This document shows, piece by piece, positions 7,464-16,417 of a stretch of DNA of 64,000 nt. The notes below the pieces were generated by a model that was given only the letters and a program-made list of their open reading frames with translations, had not been told where the DNA came from and did not search any database. The DNA comes from Thiohalospira sp051746205 (lineage in GTDB: Bacteria > Pseudomonadota > Gammaproteobacteria > Thiohalospirales > Thiohalospiraceae), in contig JBNJEU010000001.1 of NCBI GenBank assembly GCA_051746205.1, positions 21,945 through 85,944 of the forward strand. Reading direction: 5' to 3'. Position 1 is the stretch's first letter. Every line of letters starts with the position of its first letter. A program made the position numbers and the translations under genes.

Positions 7464-9275
7464 TCACGGTGTTGCCCTCGCCGCGTCGCCCAGCCGACCC
7501 ATCTCGTTGCGCAGGCGGGCACGGCGACGGGGATCGTCGGTGGCGCCCAGCAGCCGCTCGAAGAGGCGGGTGGCATCTGCCTCGAAGCCGGCCTCGGCAA
7601 GGGCGCGGGCGGCCCGATAGTAGGCGGTCTCCACCCACGGGTCGTCGAGATCGTCCGGGACCCGGCGAGCGGCGCGCAGATAGTATTCCGCGGCGGTCGC
7701 CGGCCGGTCGAGCTCGCTGTGGGAATCCGCGCTCCAGAAGAGCAGTTCGCGCTGCACCCGTCGGTCGCTGGTGCGCCGCCGCAGCCGTTCCAGTATCTCG
7801 ATGGCGGCCTCGTGGGCCGCCGTCGCCTGCAGGTCGAAGACCACCTGGATGGTGCGGTCCAGTTCCTTCGAACCCGGTCGCGTCGTCTCGTCCAGCAGGC
7901 GGTGCAGGCCCCGGACGCCGAGGGCCGTGTCGCCGGCCCGGATCAGCGCTCGGGCACGGCGCAACCGCCAGTCGAAGGACTCATCCGGGATCGGCGCCTC
8001 CGTGAGTCCGCGCAGCAGTCGTGCGGCGGCGGGGATGTCGTCGGCGGCCAGGAAGCGGTCGATGAGGGTATACCGGATGGGCGCGGGGACCCGGTCCGGT
8101 TCGGCGTAGGTCGTGGCCTCGGTGTAGAGGCGCTCCAGCAGGTCACCACCGGGGCCGTCCAGGACCGAGATGGCGAGCCGCCGATGGGCGGTCTCCCGAT
8201 GGTCGCGATCCTCGGCGTGCTCGAGGAGCAGGGCCAGCAGTGCCCGCTTGTGGAGCGGTTCTTCCTCGCGCAGCCGCGCGGCTTCCTCCAGCCAGCGCTC
8301 CTCCTCGCCAACGGCCAGCTCGCGAGCATTGCTGACCTCGCGACCGAGGCGCCGATAGGCCCGCCAGAGATCGTCGGCGGTCGGTAGCTTCAAACCAGGG
8401 AGGGGTTCAGCCGGCAACTCCACCAGCAGGGCCTCGAGCGCCGCCGCGCGTTCGTGGGGTCCCGGGGCAGCCGCCTGGATCAACTGGTGAATCGTCGACC
8501 GCGTTCCCGGATCGGGGATCAGGCGCGCGGCCCGTTCAACCAGTTCCGCCGAAGTGATCCACTCGGCCCGCCAGGCGGCCAGCAGGCGCAGTGGTTCGAC
8601 GGGCAGGCCAGCACGAGAAAAGTCGTCGGGGACCCGGTTCAGATGGGTCAGGGCCTCGGCGGGGCGTCCGAGTTCCAGCAACAGGACCCCCAGGCGGTGG
8701 TGGAGTTCGTCGTCGTCCTCACCGGAGTCGCGCAGCAGGCGAGCCGCGAGGACCGCCGATTCGCGCTCCCCCTCGAGCTGGTAGGCGACCATCAGGGCGC
8801 GCTGCCAGTGGCGGACCATCGCCGGTTTCGGTGGTTCCGGATCCAGCCAGAGACGCTGGAAGGCGAGCTCACGCAACGCCCGACCATCGCCGGCACGTTC
8901 CAGGGCCATGGTGCGCTGGCGATCGGACTCGCTCAGGAAGTCTGCTGGCAGATCCGCGGGATAGCCGGCCACGCGACGCGCCAGACGTTGCCAATCGCCC
9001 ATTTCGGCGAGCAGTTCCTGCCGCCGACGTTCCCACAGCAGCCAGCTGGCGGGATAGTCGGCCCGTGACGGCTGATGGGAATCAAGATGATGGAGAGCCA
9101 GACCCACCGCCCCCTCTTCCGCCACCAATTCGACGGTATCGAGCGAGCGGGCCGCCTCGATGGTGCCGTCCGGATCGGCAGCACTTGCCGGGTGCCCGAA
9201 CGCAAGCAGGGCGGCGACCCCCATGGCCGCCGCCCTGCCTGTTCTCCGTCCCGCGTCGGGAGGCGCGGCCTCCAC
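7464..9275 (-). CDS. Secreted helical-repeat (TPR-like) protein of unknown function
   Basis: A protein of about 603 residues that I cannot assign to a named family. The start is uncertain. GTG at 9275 gives an n-region with RRTGR followed by the hydrophobic MGVAALLAFGHPASA, a plausible Sec signal peptide; ATG at 9224 would give 586 residues and a poor signal. The remainder is almost all helix, rich in Leu, Ala, Arg and Glu, with pairs such as HHRLGVLLLELGRPAEALTH and ETAYYRAARALAEAGFEADA that look like tetratricopeptide repeats. It lies between rplS (31 bases upstream) and ogt, on the same strand. A periplasmic scaffold or secretion/assembly role is possible but not shown. Confidence 0.6.
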   Translation of the reverse strand: MEAAPPDAGRRTGRAAAMGVAALLAFGHPASAADPDGTIEAARSLDTVELVAEEGAVGLALHHLDSHQPSRADYPASWLLWERRRQELLAEMGDWQRLARRVAGYPADLPADFLSESDRQRTMALERAGDGRALRELAFQRLWLDPEPPKPAMVRHWQRALMVAYQLEGERESAVLAARLLRDSGEDDDELHHRLGVLLLELGRPAEALTHLNRVPDDFSRAGLPVEPLRLLAAWRAEWITSAELVERAARLIPDPGTRSTIHQLIQAAAPGPHERAAALEALLVELPAEPLPGLKLPTADDLWRAYRRLGREVSNARELAVGEEERWLEEAARLREEEPLHKRALLALLLEHAEDRDHRETAHRRLAISVLDGPGGDLLERLYTEATTYAEPDRVPAPIRYTLIDRFLAADDIPAAARLLRGLTEAPIPDESFDWRLRRARALIRAGDTALGVRGLHRLLDETTRPGSKELDRTIQVVFDLQATAAHEAAIEILERLRRRTSDRRVQRELLFWSADSHSELDRPATAAEYYLRAARRVPDDLDDPWVETAYYRAARALAEAGFEADATRLFERLLGATDDPRRRARLRNEMGRLGDAARATP

Positions 9276-9306
9276 AGCAGCCGGTCGCGCCAATCCGGGG
9301 GCCCGC

Positions 9307-9654
9307 CTAGCGGACCTTTTCCTTGATGCGGGCCGACTTGCCGGAACGCTCGCGCAGATAGTAGAGCTTGGCCCGACGCACATCACCGCGTCGCTTGACC
9401 TTGATCTCGGCCACCAGCGGGCTGTGGGTCTGGAAGACACGCTCGACACCCTCGCCGCTGGAGGTCTTGCGCAGGGTGAAGGCGGAGTTGAGGCCGCGGT
9501 TGCGCTTGCTGATGACCACGCCCTCGAAGGGCTGCAGGCGCTCGCGCTCGCCCTCCTTTACTCGCACCTGCACCAGCACGGTGTCACCCGGGCCGAATTC
9601 CGGCACATCGGTCTTGAGCTGTTCGGCTTCAAGCTCGTCGATAATGTTGCTCAT
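9307..9654 (-). CDS. rplS: 50S ribosomal protein L19
   Basis: A 115-residue ribosomal protein at the 30S-50S interface. The sequence has the family hallmarks FGPGDTVLVQVRVKEG, RLQPFEGVVISKRNRG and ERVFQTHSPLV, and ends in a basic tail RSGKSARIKEKVR. Length matches E. coli L19 (115). It closes the rpsP-rimM-trmD-rplS operon. Confidence 0.98.
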   Translation of the reverse strand: MSNIIDELEAEQLKTDVPEFGPGDTVLVQVRVKEGERERLQPFEGVVISKRNRGLNSAFTLRKTSSGEGVERVFQTHSPLVAEIKVKRRGDVRRAKLYYLRERSGKSARIKEKVR

Positions 9655-9683
9655 CTCTGTTCACTCCCGCGCAACGCGTTTCG

Positions 9684-10439
9684 TCAGTCCGATTCGTCAT
9701 CCAGTCCCCGCTCGCGGCACCAGGCCGCCAGCAGATCTCGATCCACCTCTGTCAGCCGCACCCCCTCCAGCAGATCGGGGCGCCGCTGCCATGTCCTGCC
9801 CAGGGCCTGCTGCCGTCGCCAGCGGGCGATGGCAGCATGGTCACCGGAACGCAGCACGTCCGGGACCGTCCGGCCCAGCGCCTCCTCCGGGCGCGTGTAG
9901 TGGGGGTGGTCCAGCAGGCCGGTGGCGAAGGAATCCTCCGCCGCCGAGTCCTCGTGGCCCAGCACCCCGGGCAGCAGCCGTGCCACCCCGTCGATCATTA
10001 CCATGGCGGCCAGTTCGCCGCCGCTGAGGACGTAGTCACCGATGGACCATTCCTCGTCCACCTCCGCCTCCAGCAGGCGCTCGTCGATGCCCTCGTAGCG
10101 CCCGGCCAGCACGATGAGGCGCTCGCGACCGGCCAGTTCATGCAACCCCGCCTGGTCGAGTCGCCGCCCCTGGGGGCTCGGGTGGATCACCGTGGCGGGT
10201 CGCTCGTCCGCCGCCCGCGCCTCGTTCAGCGAGGCCAGCAGCGGCGCCACCTGCATCACCATGCCGGGGCCACCGCCGTAGGGCCGGTCATCCACCGTGC
10301 GGTGGCGGTCGGTGGCGTGGTCCCGCGGGTTCCAGGTCGCCACTTCCAGGCGCCCCTGCTCCACCGCCCTGCCGGTGATGCCGTGGTCGGTTACCGCCGC
10401 CAGCATCTCTGGAAACAGGGTAACCACGTCCACCCGCAT
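9684..10439 (-). CDS. trmD: tRNA (guanine-N1)-methyltransferase TrmD
   Basis: Methylates G37 of tRNAs reading CNN codons with S-adenosylmethionine, preventing +1 frameshifts. The protein begins MRVDVVTLFPEMLAAVTDHG and carries the knot-forming region LIVLAGRYEGIDERLLEAEVDEEWSIGDYVLSGGELA. I choose ATG at 10439 (251 residues) because GGGGTGA sits five bases upstream; an in-frame GTG at 10448 would add three residues. It follows rimM by 19 bases in the rpsP operon. Confidence 0.96.
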   Translation of the reverse strand: MRVDVVTLFPEMLAAVTDHGITGRAVEQGRLEVATWNPRDHATDRHRTVDDRPYGGGPGMVMQVAPLLASLNEARAADERPATVIHPSPQGRRLDQAGLHELAGRERLIVLAGRYEGIDERLLEAEVDEEWSIGDYVLSGGELAAMVMIDGVARLLPGVLGHEDSAAEDSFATGLLDHPHYTRPEEALGRTVPDVLRSGDHAAIARWRRQQALGRTWQRRPDLLEGVRLTEVDRDLLAAWCRERGLDDESD

Positions 10440-10458
10440 CGCACTCACCCCGCCGGCT

Positions 10459-10965
10459 TCAGAAGTCCGGATCCCAGTCCACCGTCATCCGTCCGGCCGC
10501 GGTATCAACCTCGCGAACCACCGTGTCGCGGATGTACGGGATGAGGCGTTCGCGCTCGCCGCGCACCACCATCACGTCATTGGCGCCGGTCTCGAACAAT
10601 CCCTGTATCGTTCCGAGCTCCGCGCCGTCGGGCGTGACCACCGTCAACCCTTCCAGATCGGCCCAGTAGTAGCTGTCCGGCTCCGGCTCGGGCAATTGGT
10701 CACGCGCCACGGAGACGACCCGATGGGTCAGCGCCGCCGCTGTTTCGCGATCCTCGATGCCCTCCAGCCGCACCACCAGATGCCGGCCCTGGCGGCGCGC
10801 CTCGACGACCCGCCGAGGGCGTTCCTCGTCCCCGAGATACCAGGGGTCGTATGTCAGGATGTTCTCGGGCGGCCGGGTATCGGACTGCACCTTGACCCAG
10901 CCGCGCACACCGTTGGGGGCTCCGATGCGCCCCATGGGCACCCGTTTCTCCCCGTCGGCGCTCAC
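10459..10965 (-). CDS. rimM: Ribosome maturation factor RimM
   Basis: Assembly factor that binds S19 and matures the 30S head domain. The 168-residue protein begins with GTG and has MGRIGAPNGVRGWVKVQSDT near the N-terminus, then the PRC-barrel domain including YYWADLEGLTVV, GTIQGLFETGANDVMVV and the closing IPYIRDTVVREVD. It lies between rpsP (16 bases upstream) and trmD, the conserved order. Confidence 0.96.
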   Translation of the reverse strand: MSADGEKRVPMGRIGAPNGVRGWVKVQSDTRPPENILTYDPWYLGDEERPRRVVEARRQGRHLVVRLEGIEDRETAAALTHRVVSVARDQLPEPEPDSYYWADLEGLTVVTPDGAELGTIQGLFETGANDVMVVRGERERLIPYIRDTVVREVDTAAGRMTVDWDPDF

Positions 10966-10981
10966 GCTCGGCGAAGCGACC

Positions 10982-11239
10982 TCAGGCGGCCGCAGCGCTC
11001 TTGGCGTACTGCTTGATCAGCCGGCCGACGCTCTCGGACGGCTTGGCGCCCTGGTCCAGCCAGTGCTGCACCCGCTCCATGTCCAGCCGCACCGACTCCT
11101 GACCTTCCTTGGCCACCGGGTTGTAGAATCCCAGGCGCTCGAGGAACGCCCCGTCCCGGGGCTTGTGGTGGTCGGCAACGACGATGTTGTAGAAAGGGCT
11201 GCGCTTGGCGCCCTTCCGGGCCATGCGAATGGTGACCAT
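10982..11239 (-). CDS. rpsP: 30S ribosomal protein S16
   Basis: An 85-residue ribosomal protein, first gene of the rpsP-rimM-trmD-rplS operon. MVTIRMARKGAKRSPFYNIVVADHHKPRDG and LGFYNPVAK are diagnostic of S16 (only part of the motif is quoted exactly). A perfect -10 box TATAAT lies 80 bases upstream on the minus strand (11321-11326). Confidence 0.97.
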   Translation of the reverse strand: MVTIRMARKGAKRSPFYNIVVADHHKPRDGAFLERLGFYNPVAKEGQESVRLDMERVQHWLDQGAKPSESVGRLIKQYAKSAAAA

Positions 11240-11320
11240 ACGATTCAGTTCTCCTGCTTCGATTCATTCCGGGCGGCTCCACGAGCCGTCCGGCGGCAAT
11301 CCGGTTCGATCAAGCGGCGA

Positions 11321-11349
11321 ATTATAAGCCATCTGCCGCGCTTCGGAAA
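11321..11349 (-). promoter_or_regulatory. Probable promoter of the rpsP operon
   Basis: On the minus strand a perfect TATAAT (plus-strand ATTATA, 11321-11326) lies about 80 bases before the rpsP start. The -35 at 17-bp spacing reads TTTCCG and is weak. The placement just outside the long inverted repeat at 11367-11500 fits transcription beginning between that repeat and rpsP. Confidence 0.5.
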
Positions 11350-11366
11350 GGGCGGAGCCTTCGTTT

Positions 11367-11500
11367 CCGCCTTCCGCGCAGCTCCCCGGAGGGATGGGGG
11401 CCTTCGGCACCGGCGGCCGTCGAGCCTACACGGACGTATTCACGGCGTCCCGCCGGGGACGAAGGCCCTCATCCCTCCCGGGGAGCGGCGCGGAAGGCGG
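11367..11500. repeat. Long imperfect inverted repeat between ffh and rpsP
   Basis: The left arm (11367-11406) and right arm (11460-11500) are complementary over about 41 bases with roughly three differences. They enclose a second complementary pair, CCGGCGG (11410-11416) with CCGCCGG (11450-11456), and an apical GGACG/CGTCC pair (11432-11436 / 11446-11450). The whole 134-base unit could fold into one long hairpin. It begins one base after the ffh stop codon. There is no T-run. It may act as an ffh mRNA 3' end, or be one copy of a dispersed palindromic element; no second copy was noticed in the window. Confidence 0.7.
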
Positions 11501-11501
11501 C

Positions 11502-12857
11502 CTACTGCATCCCCGGCGGCAACTGCCCCTTCATCTGATGCATCATCTTCTGCATGCCGCCACCCTTCATCTTCTTCATCATCTTCTGCATCTGCGAGAA
11601 CTGCTTGAGCATGCGGTTGACATCCTGCACCTGCGTTCCGGAACCGGCGGCGATGCGGCGCTTGCGCGAGCCCTTGATCTGATCCGGTTTGCGGCGCTCC
11701 CACGGGGTCATGGAATTGATGATCGCCTCCATGCGCTTGAACTGGCTGTCGTCCACCTGCCCCTTCACGCTGTCCGGGATCTGGCCCATCCCCGGCATCT
11801 TGTCCAGCAGACTGCCGATGCCGCCCATGTTCTTCATCTGCTGGAGCTGATCGCGGAAGTCCTCCAGGTCGAAACCCTTGCCCTTCTGGAGCTTGCGGGC
11901 GACCTTTTCGGCCTTGTCCTGATCGACCCGGGTCTCGGCCTGTTCGATCAGCGAGAGCATGTCGCCCATGCCGAGGATGCGCTGGGCCACGCGATCGGGA
12001 TGGAACGGCTCCAGCGCGTCGTTCTTCTCGCCGACCCCGAGGAACTTGATCGGCTTGCCGGTGATGTGACGCACGGAGAGCGCGGCGCCGCCGCGGGCGT
12101 CGCCGTCGGTCTTGGTCAGCACCACACCGGTGAGCGGCAGGGCGTCGCCGAAGGCCCGGGCGGTGTTGGCGGCATCCTGACCGGTCATGCTGTCGACCAC
12201 GAAGAGGGTCTCGACGGGCTCGAGGGTTTCGTGCAGCTCGCGGATCTCGGCCATCATGTCGTCGTCGACGTGGAGACGGCCGGCGGTGTCGACAATGAGC
12301 ACATCCTTGTGGCCGGTGCGCGCCGCTTTCAGGGCGTCCCGGGCAATGTCGCCGGGCTTCTGGTCGGAGCGGCTGGGGAAGAATTCGGCATCCGCCTGAC
12401 CGGCCACGGTCTCCAGCTGATCGATGGCTGCCGGGCGATAGACGTCGGTGGAAACGACCATCACCGACTTCTTCTGTTTGTCCTTCAGGAAGCGGGCCAG
12501 CTTGCCGGTGCTGGTGGTCTTTCCGGAGCCCTGGAGACCGGCCATCAGCACCACTGCCGGCGGCCGCGCGGCCAGGTCGAGGCCCTCGCTGGCCTCGCCC
12601 ATGAGCCGTTCGAGCTCTTCGCGCACGATCTTGATGAAGGCCTGCCCCGGCGTCAGGCTGCTGCTGACCTCGGTCCCCAGGGCGCGCTCGCGCACCTGCT
12701 CGATGAAGGCCTTGACGACCGGCAGGGCGACATCGGCTTCCAGCAGGGCCATGCGCACTTCACGCAGGGTATCCTTGACGTTTTCCTCGGTGATCCGGCC
12801 CTGACCGCGCAGGTTCTTCAGGGTCCGGTCAAGCCGTTCGCTCAGACCGTCGAACAT
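11502..12857 (-). CDS. ffh: Signal recognition particle protein Ffh
   Basis: The SRP54 GTPase, which binds 4.5S RNA and delivers nascent inner-membrane proteins to FtsY. At 451 residues it has the N domain (MFDGLSERLDRTLKNLRGQG), G domain with Walker A GLQGSGKTTS near 106, DTAGR, and TKTDGDARGG, and a methionine-rich M domain ending KKMKGGGMQKMMHQMKGQL. ATG at 12857 has AGTGGAGGCAGT just upstream. Its RNA partner is encoded at 54118-54229. Confidence 0.98.
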   Translation of the reverse strand: MFDGLSERLDRTLKNLRGQGRITEENVKDTLREVRMALLEADVALPVVKAFIEQVRERALGTEVSSSLTPGQAFIKIVREELERLMGEASEGLDLAARPPAVVLMAGLQGSGKTTSTGKLARFLKDKQKKSVMVVSTDVYRPAAIDQLETVAGQADAEFFPSRSDQKPGDIARDALKAARTGHKDVLIVDTAGRLHVDDDMMAEIRELHETLEPVETLFVVDSMTGQDAANTARAFGDALPLTGVVLTKTDGDARGGAALSVRHITGKPIKFLGVGEKNDALEPFHPDRVAQRILGMGDMLSLIEQAETRVDQDKAEKVARKLQKGKGFDLEDFRDQLQQMKNMGGIGSLLDKMPGMGQIPDSVKGQVDDSQFKRMEAIINSMTPWERRKPDQIKGSRKRRIAAGSGTQVQDVNRMLKQFSQMQKMMKKMKGGGMQKMMHQMKGQLPPGMQ

Positions 12858-12885
12858 ACTGCCTCCACTTCCATCAGGAAGGCCA

Positions 12886-13671
12886 TTATACCGTGATGCG
12901 GTCTCCGCTCGACAGCCCCCGGAGATCACGCTCGGGCATGTGGCCTCGACACTCGTCGAGGATGGTCTGTTCGAAGCCCGGTTTCGGGTGAGACAGGTAG
13001 ATCACGGGGTCGTGGTCAAGCTTGACCATGTCGTCGGCAAGCATCCCGGGCGAATAGTGCTGGGAGAGGCGGCTGATGTGCGCGTCCTTGTCGGCGAAAG
13101 CCGCCTCCATCACCAGAGTGTCCAGGCGCGGACGAGCATTGAGTGCCTTCCAGAAGGTATCGTTGGTGGTGGTATCGCCGCTGAATGCGAAGTGGCGCTC
13201 GCCATCGGTAACGTAATAGGCCAGCGCCGGAACCACATGGGGCACGTCGATGGCGGTGATGCTCAGATGGCCGATGGTGACCGTCTCTCCCGGCGTGACC
13301 GGCTGAAGCCGCAGGACCGGACGGTCGGCCGGGATGGCGGTAAAATCCGGCCAGATGACGTTGTTGAGCACATGGTCACGCAGGGCCTCGATGGTCTCCT
13401 GGCGAGCAAGGATCGGCAACGGGGCGTCCAGCCGACCAAACAGGGTGTCGGCCAGAAACGGCAGATAGCAGATGTGGTCCATGTGGGAATGGGTCAGGAA
13501 GACCGCCCGCAGGCGGGTCATCTCCTCGATACCGAGAGAACCGATACCGCTTCCGGCATCCAGTAGAACGGAGCCATCCAGCAGCAGCGAGGTCGTCTGC
13601 TCACCGGTTCCCAGACCACCCCCACATCCCAGAACGTTCAATTCCACGGGCGATAATCCACTTTTTGCCAT
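12886..13671 (-). CDS. Metallo-beta-lactamase-fold hydrolase, class II cyclic-nucleotide phosphodiesterase-like
   Basis: A 261-residue protein with the MBL metal motif THSHMDHICYLP (HxHxDH), a further histidine in IDVPHVVPALAYYV, the aspartate in FAFSGDTTTND and a final histidine in VIYLSHPKPGFEQTI. The opening VELNVLGCGGGLGTGEQTTSLLLD and the overall layout resemble class II 3',5'-cyclic AMP phosphodiesterases, so cyclic nucleotide hydrolysis is the best guess. ATG at 13671 gives MAKSGLSPVELNVLG; its ribosome site is weak, and a GTG nine codons later is an alternative. It lies 28 bases upstream of ffh. Two cAMP-type regulators are encoded at 42723-44407. Confidence 0.72.
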   Translation of the reverse strand: MAKSGLSPVELNVLGCGGGLGTGEQTTSLLLDGSVLLDAGSGIGSLGIEEMTRLRAVFLTHSHMDHICYLPFLADTLFGRLDAPLPILARQETIEALRDHVLNNVIWPDFTAIPADRPVLRLQPVTPGETVTIGHLSITAIDVPHVVPALAYYVTDGERHFAFSGDTTTNDTFWKALNARPRLDTLVMEAAFADKDAHISRLSQHYSPGMLADDMVKLDHDPVIYLSHPKPGFEQTILDECRGHMPERDLRGLSSGDRITV

Positions 13672-13812
13672 GTTTGCCGACGGACACGTTCCTTCCTTGT
13701 CCACCGTTTCACTGAAGCATACCGACCCGACACCGGCAAGCCAACCGCACAGTTTCGCGCAAGTGCTCGTTTGTGCAATCATTGACTGCCACGAACCACT
13801 GAAACCGAGATC

Positions 13813-14613
13813 ATGGCTTCGCTACTACCGGGCATCGTTGCCCTCCTGCTCTACCTTGCCGCCACCCTCCTGCTGGCCCGCCGCCTTCTGGCTCAACGCG
13901 GCGAGCGGCTACCGGTGATCCTGCTCGGTCTGGCTGCCGTGATCCTGCACGGACTGGTTCTCCAGGAAGACATCATCACGGCGAACGGCATCGACCTGGG
14001 CTTCTTCACCATCTTTTCCCTGGTCACCGCCATCATGGTTCTGGTGGCCCTGCTCGGCACCCTGCGCGCGCCCATCGAGAACCTCGGCATCGGTCTGATG
14101 CCGCTGGCCGCGCTGGCCCTGCTTCTGGAGCTTCTGCCTCTGCCCGGCGGCCACGTCATGCTGCGGCTGGGCCCGGTGATCGAGTATCACGTGGTGCTGT
14201 CGCTGCTCGCCTTCAGCCTGCTGGGAATCGCCGCCTTTCAGGCCGGTCTGCTGGCCATCCAGGACCGTCATCTGCGCCGCCATCGCGCCACCGGTTTCAT
14301 CCAGGTGCTGCCGCCGCTGGAAACCATGGAGCGCATGCTGTTCCAGATCATCGTCCTCGGGATGATCTGCCTCTCCGTGGCGCTGCTGCTCGGCTTTATC
14401 GCCCTGGACAACATGTTTGCCCAGCACCTGGTCCACAAAACGGTGCTCTCGATGCTGGCGTGGGTCATCTTCGCCGCGCTGCTCTGGGGACGCTATCGCT
14501 ATGGCTGGCGCGGGCGACTGGTGGTGCGCTGGACCCTCGTCGGCACCGTGGCGCTGGTGCTGGCCTACTTCGGCACCTCGCTGGTGCTGGAACTCATTCT
14601 CGGGATCCGCTGA
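13813..14613 (+). CDS. Cytochrome c assembly / CcsA-like inner membrane protein (YpjD type)
   Basis: A 266-residue integral membrane protein with about eight hydrophobic segments. It matches the CcsA/CcmC/YpjD family, with the conserved EYHVVLSLLAFSLLGIAAFQA segment and HKTVLSMLAWVIFAALLWGRYRYGW near the end, where histidines are candidate haem ligands (only parts quoted exactly). In Gammaproteobacteria such genes typically sit next to ffh and a CorC-type gene, as here. Transport or haem handling is inferred from the family; the exact role of YpjD proteins is not established. Confidence 0.82.
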   Translation: MASLLPGIVALLLYLAATLLLARRLLAQRGERLPVILLGLAAVILHGLVLQEDIITANGIDLGFFTIFSLVTAIMVLVALLGTLRAPIENLGIGLMPLAALALLLELLPLPGGHVMLRLGPVIEYHVVLSLLAFSLLGIAAFQAGLLAIQDRHLRRHRATGFIQVLPPLETMERMLFQIIVLGMICLSVALLLGFIALDNMFAQHLVHKTVLSMLAWVIFAALLWGRYRYGWRGRLVVRWTLVGTVALVLAYFGTSLVLELILGIR

Positions 14614-14640
14614 CCGCTCCCCGCCGCGAGGCCCTTCGTC

Positions 14641-15936
14641 ATGGATGCCATTCCGACCTTTGCGCTGTTCCTGCTGCTGGGACTGTTGATCGTCCTCTCG
14701 GCCTTCTTCTCCAGTTCGGAGACCGGCCTCATCAGCCTCAACCGCTACCGCCTGCGCCACCTGGCCGGCTCCGGTCACGCCGGGGCCCAGCGCGCGGAGC
14801 GTCTGCTCAAGCGGCCCGACCGGCTCATCGGCGTCATCCTGCTGGGCAACAACTTCGTCAACATCCTCGCCTCGGCCCTGGCCACCATCATCGCCCTCCG
14901 ACTGCTCGGCGAGGCCGGCATCGCCGTCGCCACCGGCCTGCTGACCCTGGTGATTCTGATCTTCGCCGAGGTCACGCCGAAGACTCTGGCCGCGCTCCAT
15001 CCCGAGCGCATCGCCTTTCCCGCCAGCGTTGTCCTTGGACCGCTGCTCCGTGTGCTCTATCCACTGGTCTGGATCGTCAACGTCGTCGCCAACACCCTGC
15101 TGAGCGGCCTCGGCGTCTCCCCTCATCGCCATCAGGGCCAGGCGCTGTCGCGGGAGGAGCTGCGCACCGTGGTCAACGAGGCCGATGCCATGATCCCGCG
15201 CCGCCACCAGAACATGCTGCTCTCCATCCTCGACCTGGAAAAGGTCACCGTTGAGGACATCATGGTGCCGCGCAACGAGATGGCCGCCATCGATCTGGAC
15301 GACGACTGGGATACCATCCTCGACACCATCACCCGCAGCCAGCACACCCGCCTGCCGGTCTATTCGGGCGGCCCGGAGAACGTGGTCGGTATCCTCCACC
15401 TGCGCCATGTCGTCCACCGCCTTGCCGGCGGCGAATTCGGCCGCGAGGATCTGGAGGCGGCCATGCGCGAACCCTATTTCGTGCCCGAGGCCACGACCCT
15501 CCACCACCAACTGGTCAACTTCCAGCAGCAGCGCCGCCGCATCGGCCTGGTGGTGGATGAGTACGGCGACCTGCGCGGTCTGGTGACGCTGGAGGACATC
15601 CTCGAGGAGATCGTCGGCGAATTCACCACCGACCCGGCCGAGAGCATGCGCGAGGTCCATCCCCAGGAGGACGGCACCTACCTCGTGGACGGCAGCGCCT
15701 CCAACCGGGAACTCAATCGCATGCTTCAGTGGGAACTGCCAACCACGGGGCCGAAGACCCTCAACGGCCTGATCCTGGAGTACATGGAAACCATTCCGGA
15801 ACCGGGAACCAGCTTCCGTCTGGCCGGTTACCCCATGGAGGTGGTCCAGGTCGGGCCCAGCGCAGTGCGGACGGTCCGCGTCATGCCGGCGCTGCGCGAG
15901 ATACCGCCACCGGAGGCTCCCGAGCAGGGGGGCTGA
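14641..15936 (+). CDS. HlyC/CorC (CNNM) family membrane protein with CBS domains
   Basis: A 431-residue protein with a DUF21/CNNM transmembrane domain (residues 1-135, containing SAFFSSSETGLISLNRYRLR and GNNFVNILASALAT), two CBS domains (about 205-330, with IMVPRNEMAAIDLDDDW and LVTLEDILEEIVGEF) and a C-terminal CorC/HlyC domain. Relatives such as YfjD and CorC are linked to magnesium or cobalt efflux and resistance. It starts 28 bases after the ccsA-like gene and is probably in the same transcript. Confidence 0.88.
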   Translation: MDAIPTFALFLLLGLLIVLSAFFSSSETGLISLNRYRLRHLAGSGHAGAQRAERLLKRPDRLIGVILLGNNFVNILASALATIIALRLLGEAGIAVATGLLTLVILIFAEVTPKTLAALHPERIAFPASVVLGPLLRVLYPLVWIVNVVANTLLSGLGVSPHRHQGQALSREELRTVVNEADAMIPRRHQNMLLSILDLEKVTVEDIMVPRNEMAAIDLDDDWDTILDTITRSQHTRLPVYSGGPENVVGILHLRHVVHRLAGGEFGREDLEAAMREPYFVPEATTLHHQLVNFQQQRRRIGLVVDEYGDLRGLVTLEDILEEIVGEFTTDPAESMREVHPQEDGTYLVDGSASNRELNRMLQWELPTTGPKTLNGLILEYMETIPEPGTSFRLAGYPMEVVQVGPSAVRTVRVMPALREIPPPEAPEQGG

Positions 15937-16033
15937 GACGGGGGGTGTAGCGGCCCGGTACGGGGTGCCAACTCTTTGGGGTCCGGGGGATTCCGCGCTA
16001 TGCTCGGTACACCAGCAGAGAGCGAGTTCCCCC

Positions 16034-16417
16034 ATGGCCGAAAACACCGAAAAGCGCCGCTTCACCCGCATCGCCTTCCCCGGGCGGCTCACCGTGACCT
16101 GCGCCGCCGGCACCAGCGCCGGGGATCTGCGAGACATCTCCCTCAAGGGCGTACTGATGACCCGGCCACCCGAATGGCAGCACTGCCCGCAAAGCGGTGA
16201 GAGGGTCGACCTCTCGCTGGAACTGGAAAGCGGGATCATCATCGATGCCCACGGCACCACAGTCCATGTCGGGGCCGAGGTGATCGGCTTCGAATTCACC
16301 AAACTGCCAGTGGAGAGTGCCGCCCATCTGCGTCGCCTGGTGGAACTGAATCTGGGCGACGGTGAGCTGCTGGAGCGGGAGTTCGACGCGCTGCTCGAGG
16401 CGAACGAGGGGCACTAG
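16034..16417 (+). CDS. PilZ-domain protein (predicted c-di-GMP binding)
   Basis: A 127-residue PilZ protein. KRRFTRIAFPGRLTV at residues 6-20 provides the RxxxR motif, and LRDISLKGVLMT provides D-I-S-L-K-G, so cyclic di-GMP binding is expected. ATG at 16034 places the binding motif at the N-terminus as in other stand-alone PilZ proteins. The stop overlaps the radA stop by four bases, tail to tail. It is the second PilZ protein in the window; the first is at 1169-1468. Confidence 0.85.
   Translation: MAENTEKRRFTRIAFPGRLTVTCAAGTSAGDLRDISLKGVLMTRPPEWQHCPQSGERVDLSLELESGIIIDAHGTTVHVGAEVIGFEFTKLPVESAAHLRRLVELNLGDGELLEREFDALLEANEGH

Noticed and set aside
13909..16302. A 797-codon open frame antisense to the ccsA-like, CorC-like and PilZ genes
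   Set aside because: Product is Gln/Asp/His-rich noise and spans three clear genes on the other strand; typical high-GC shadow.
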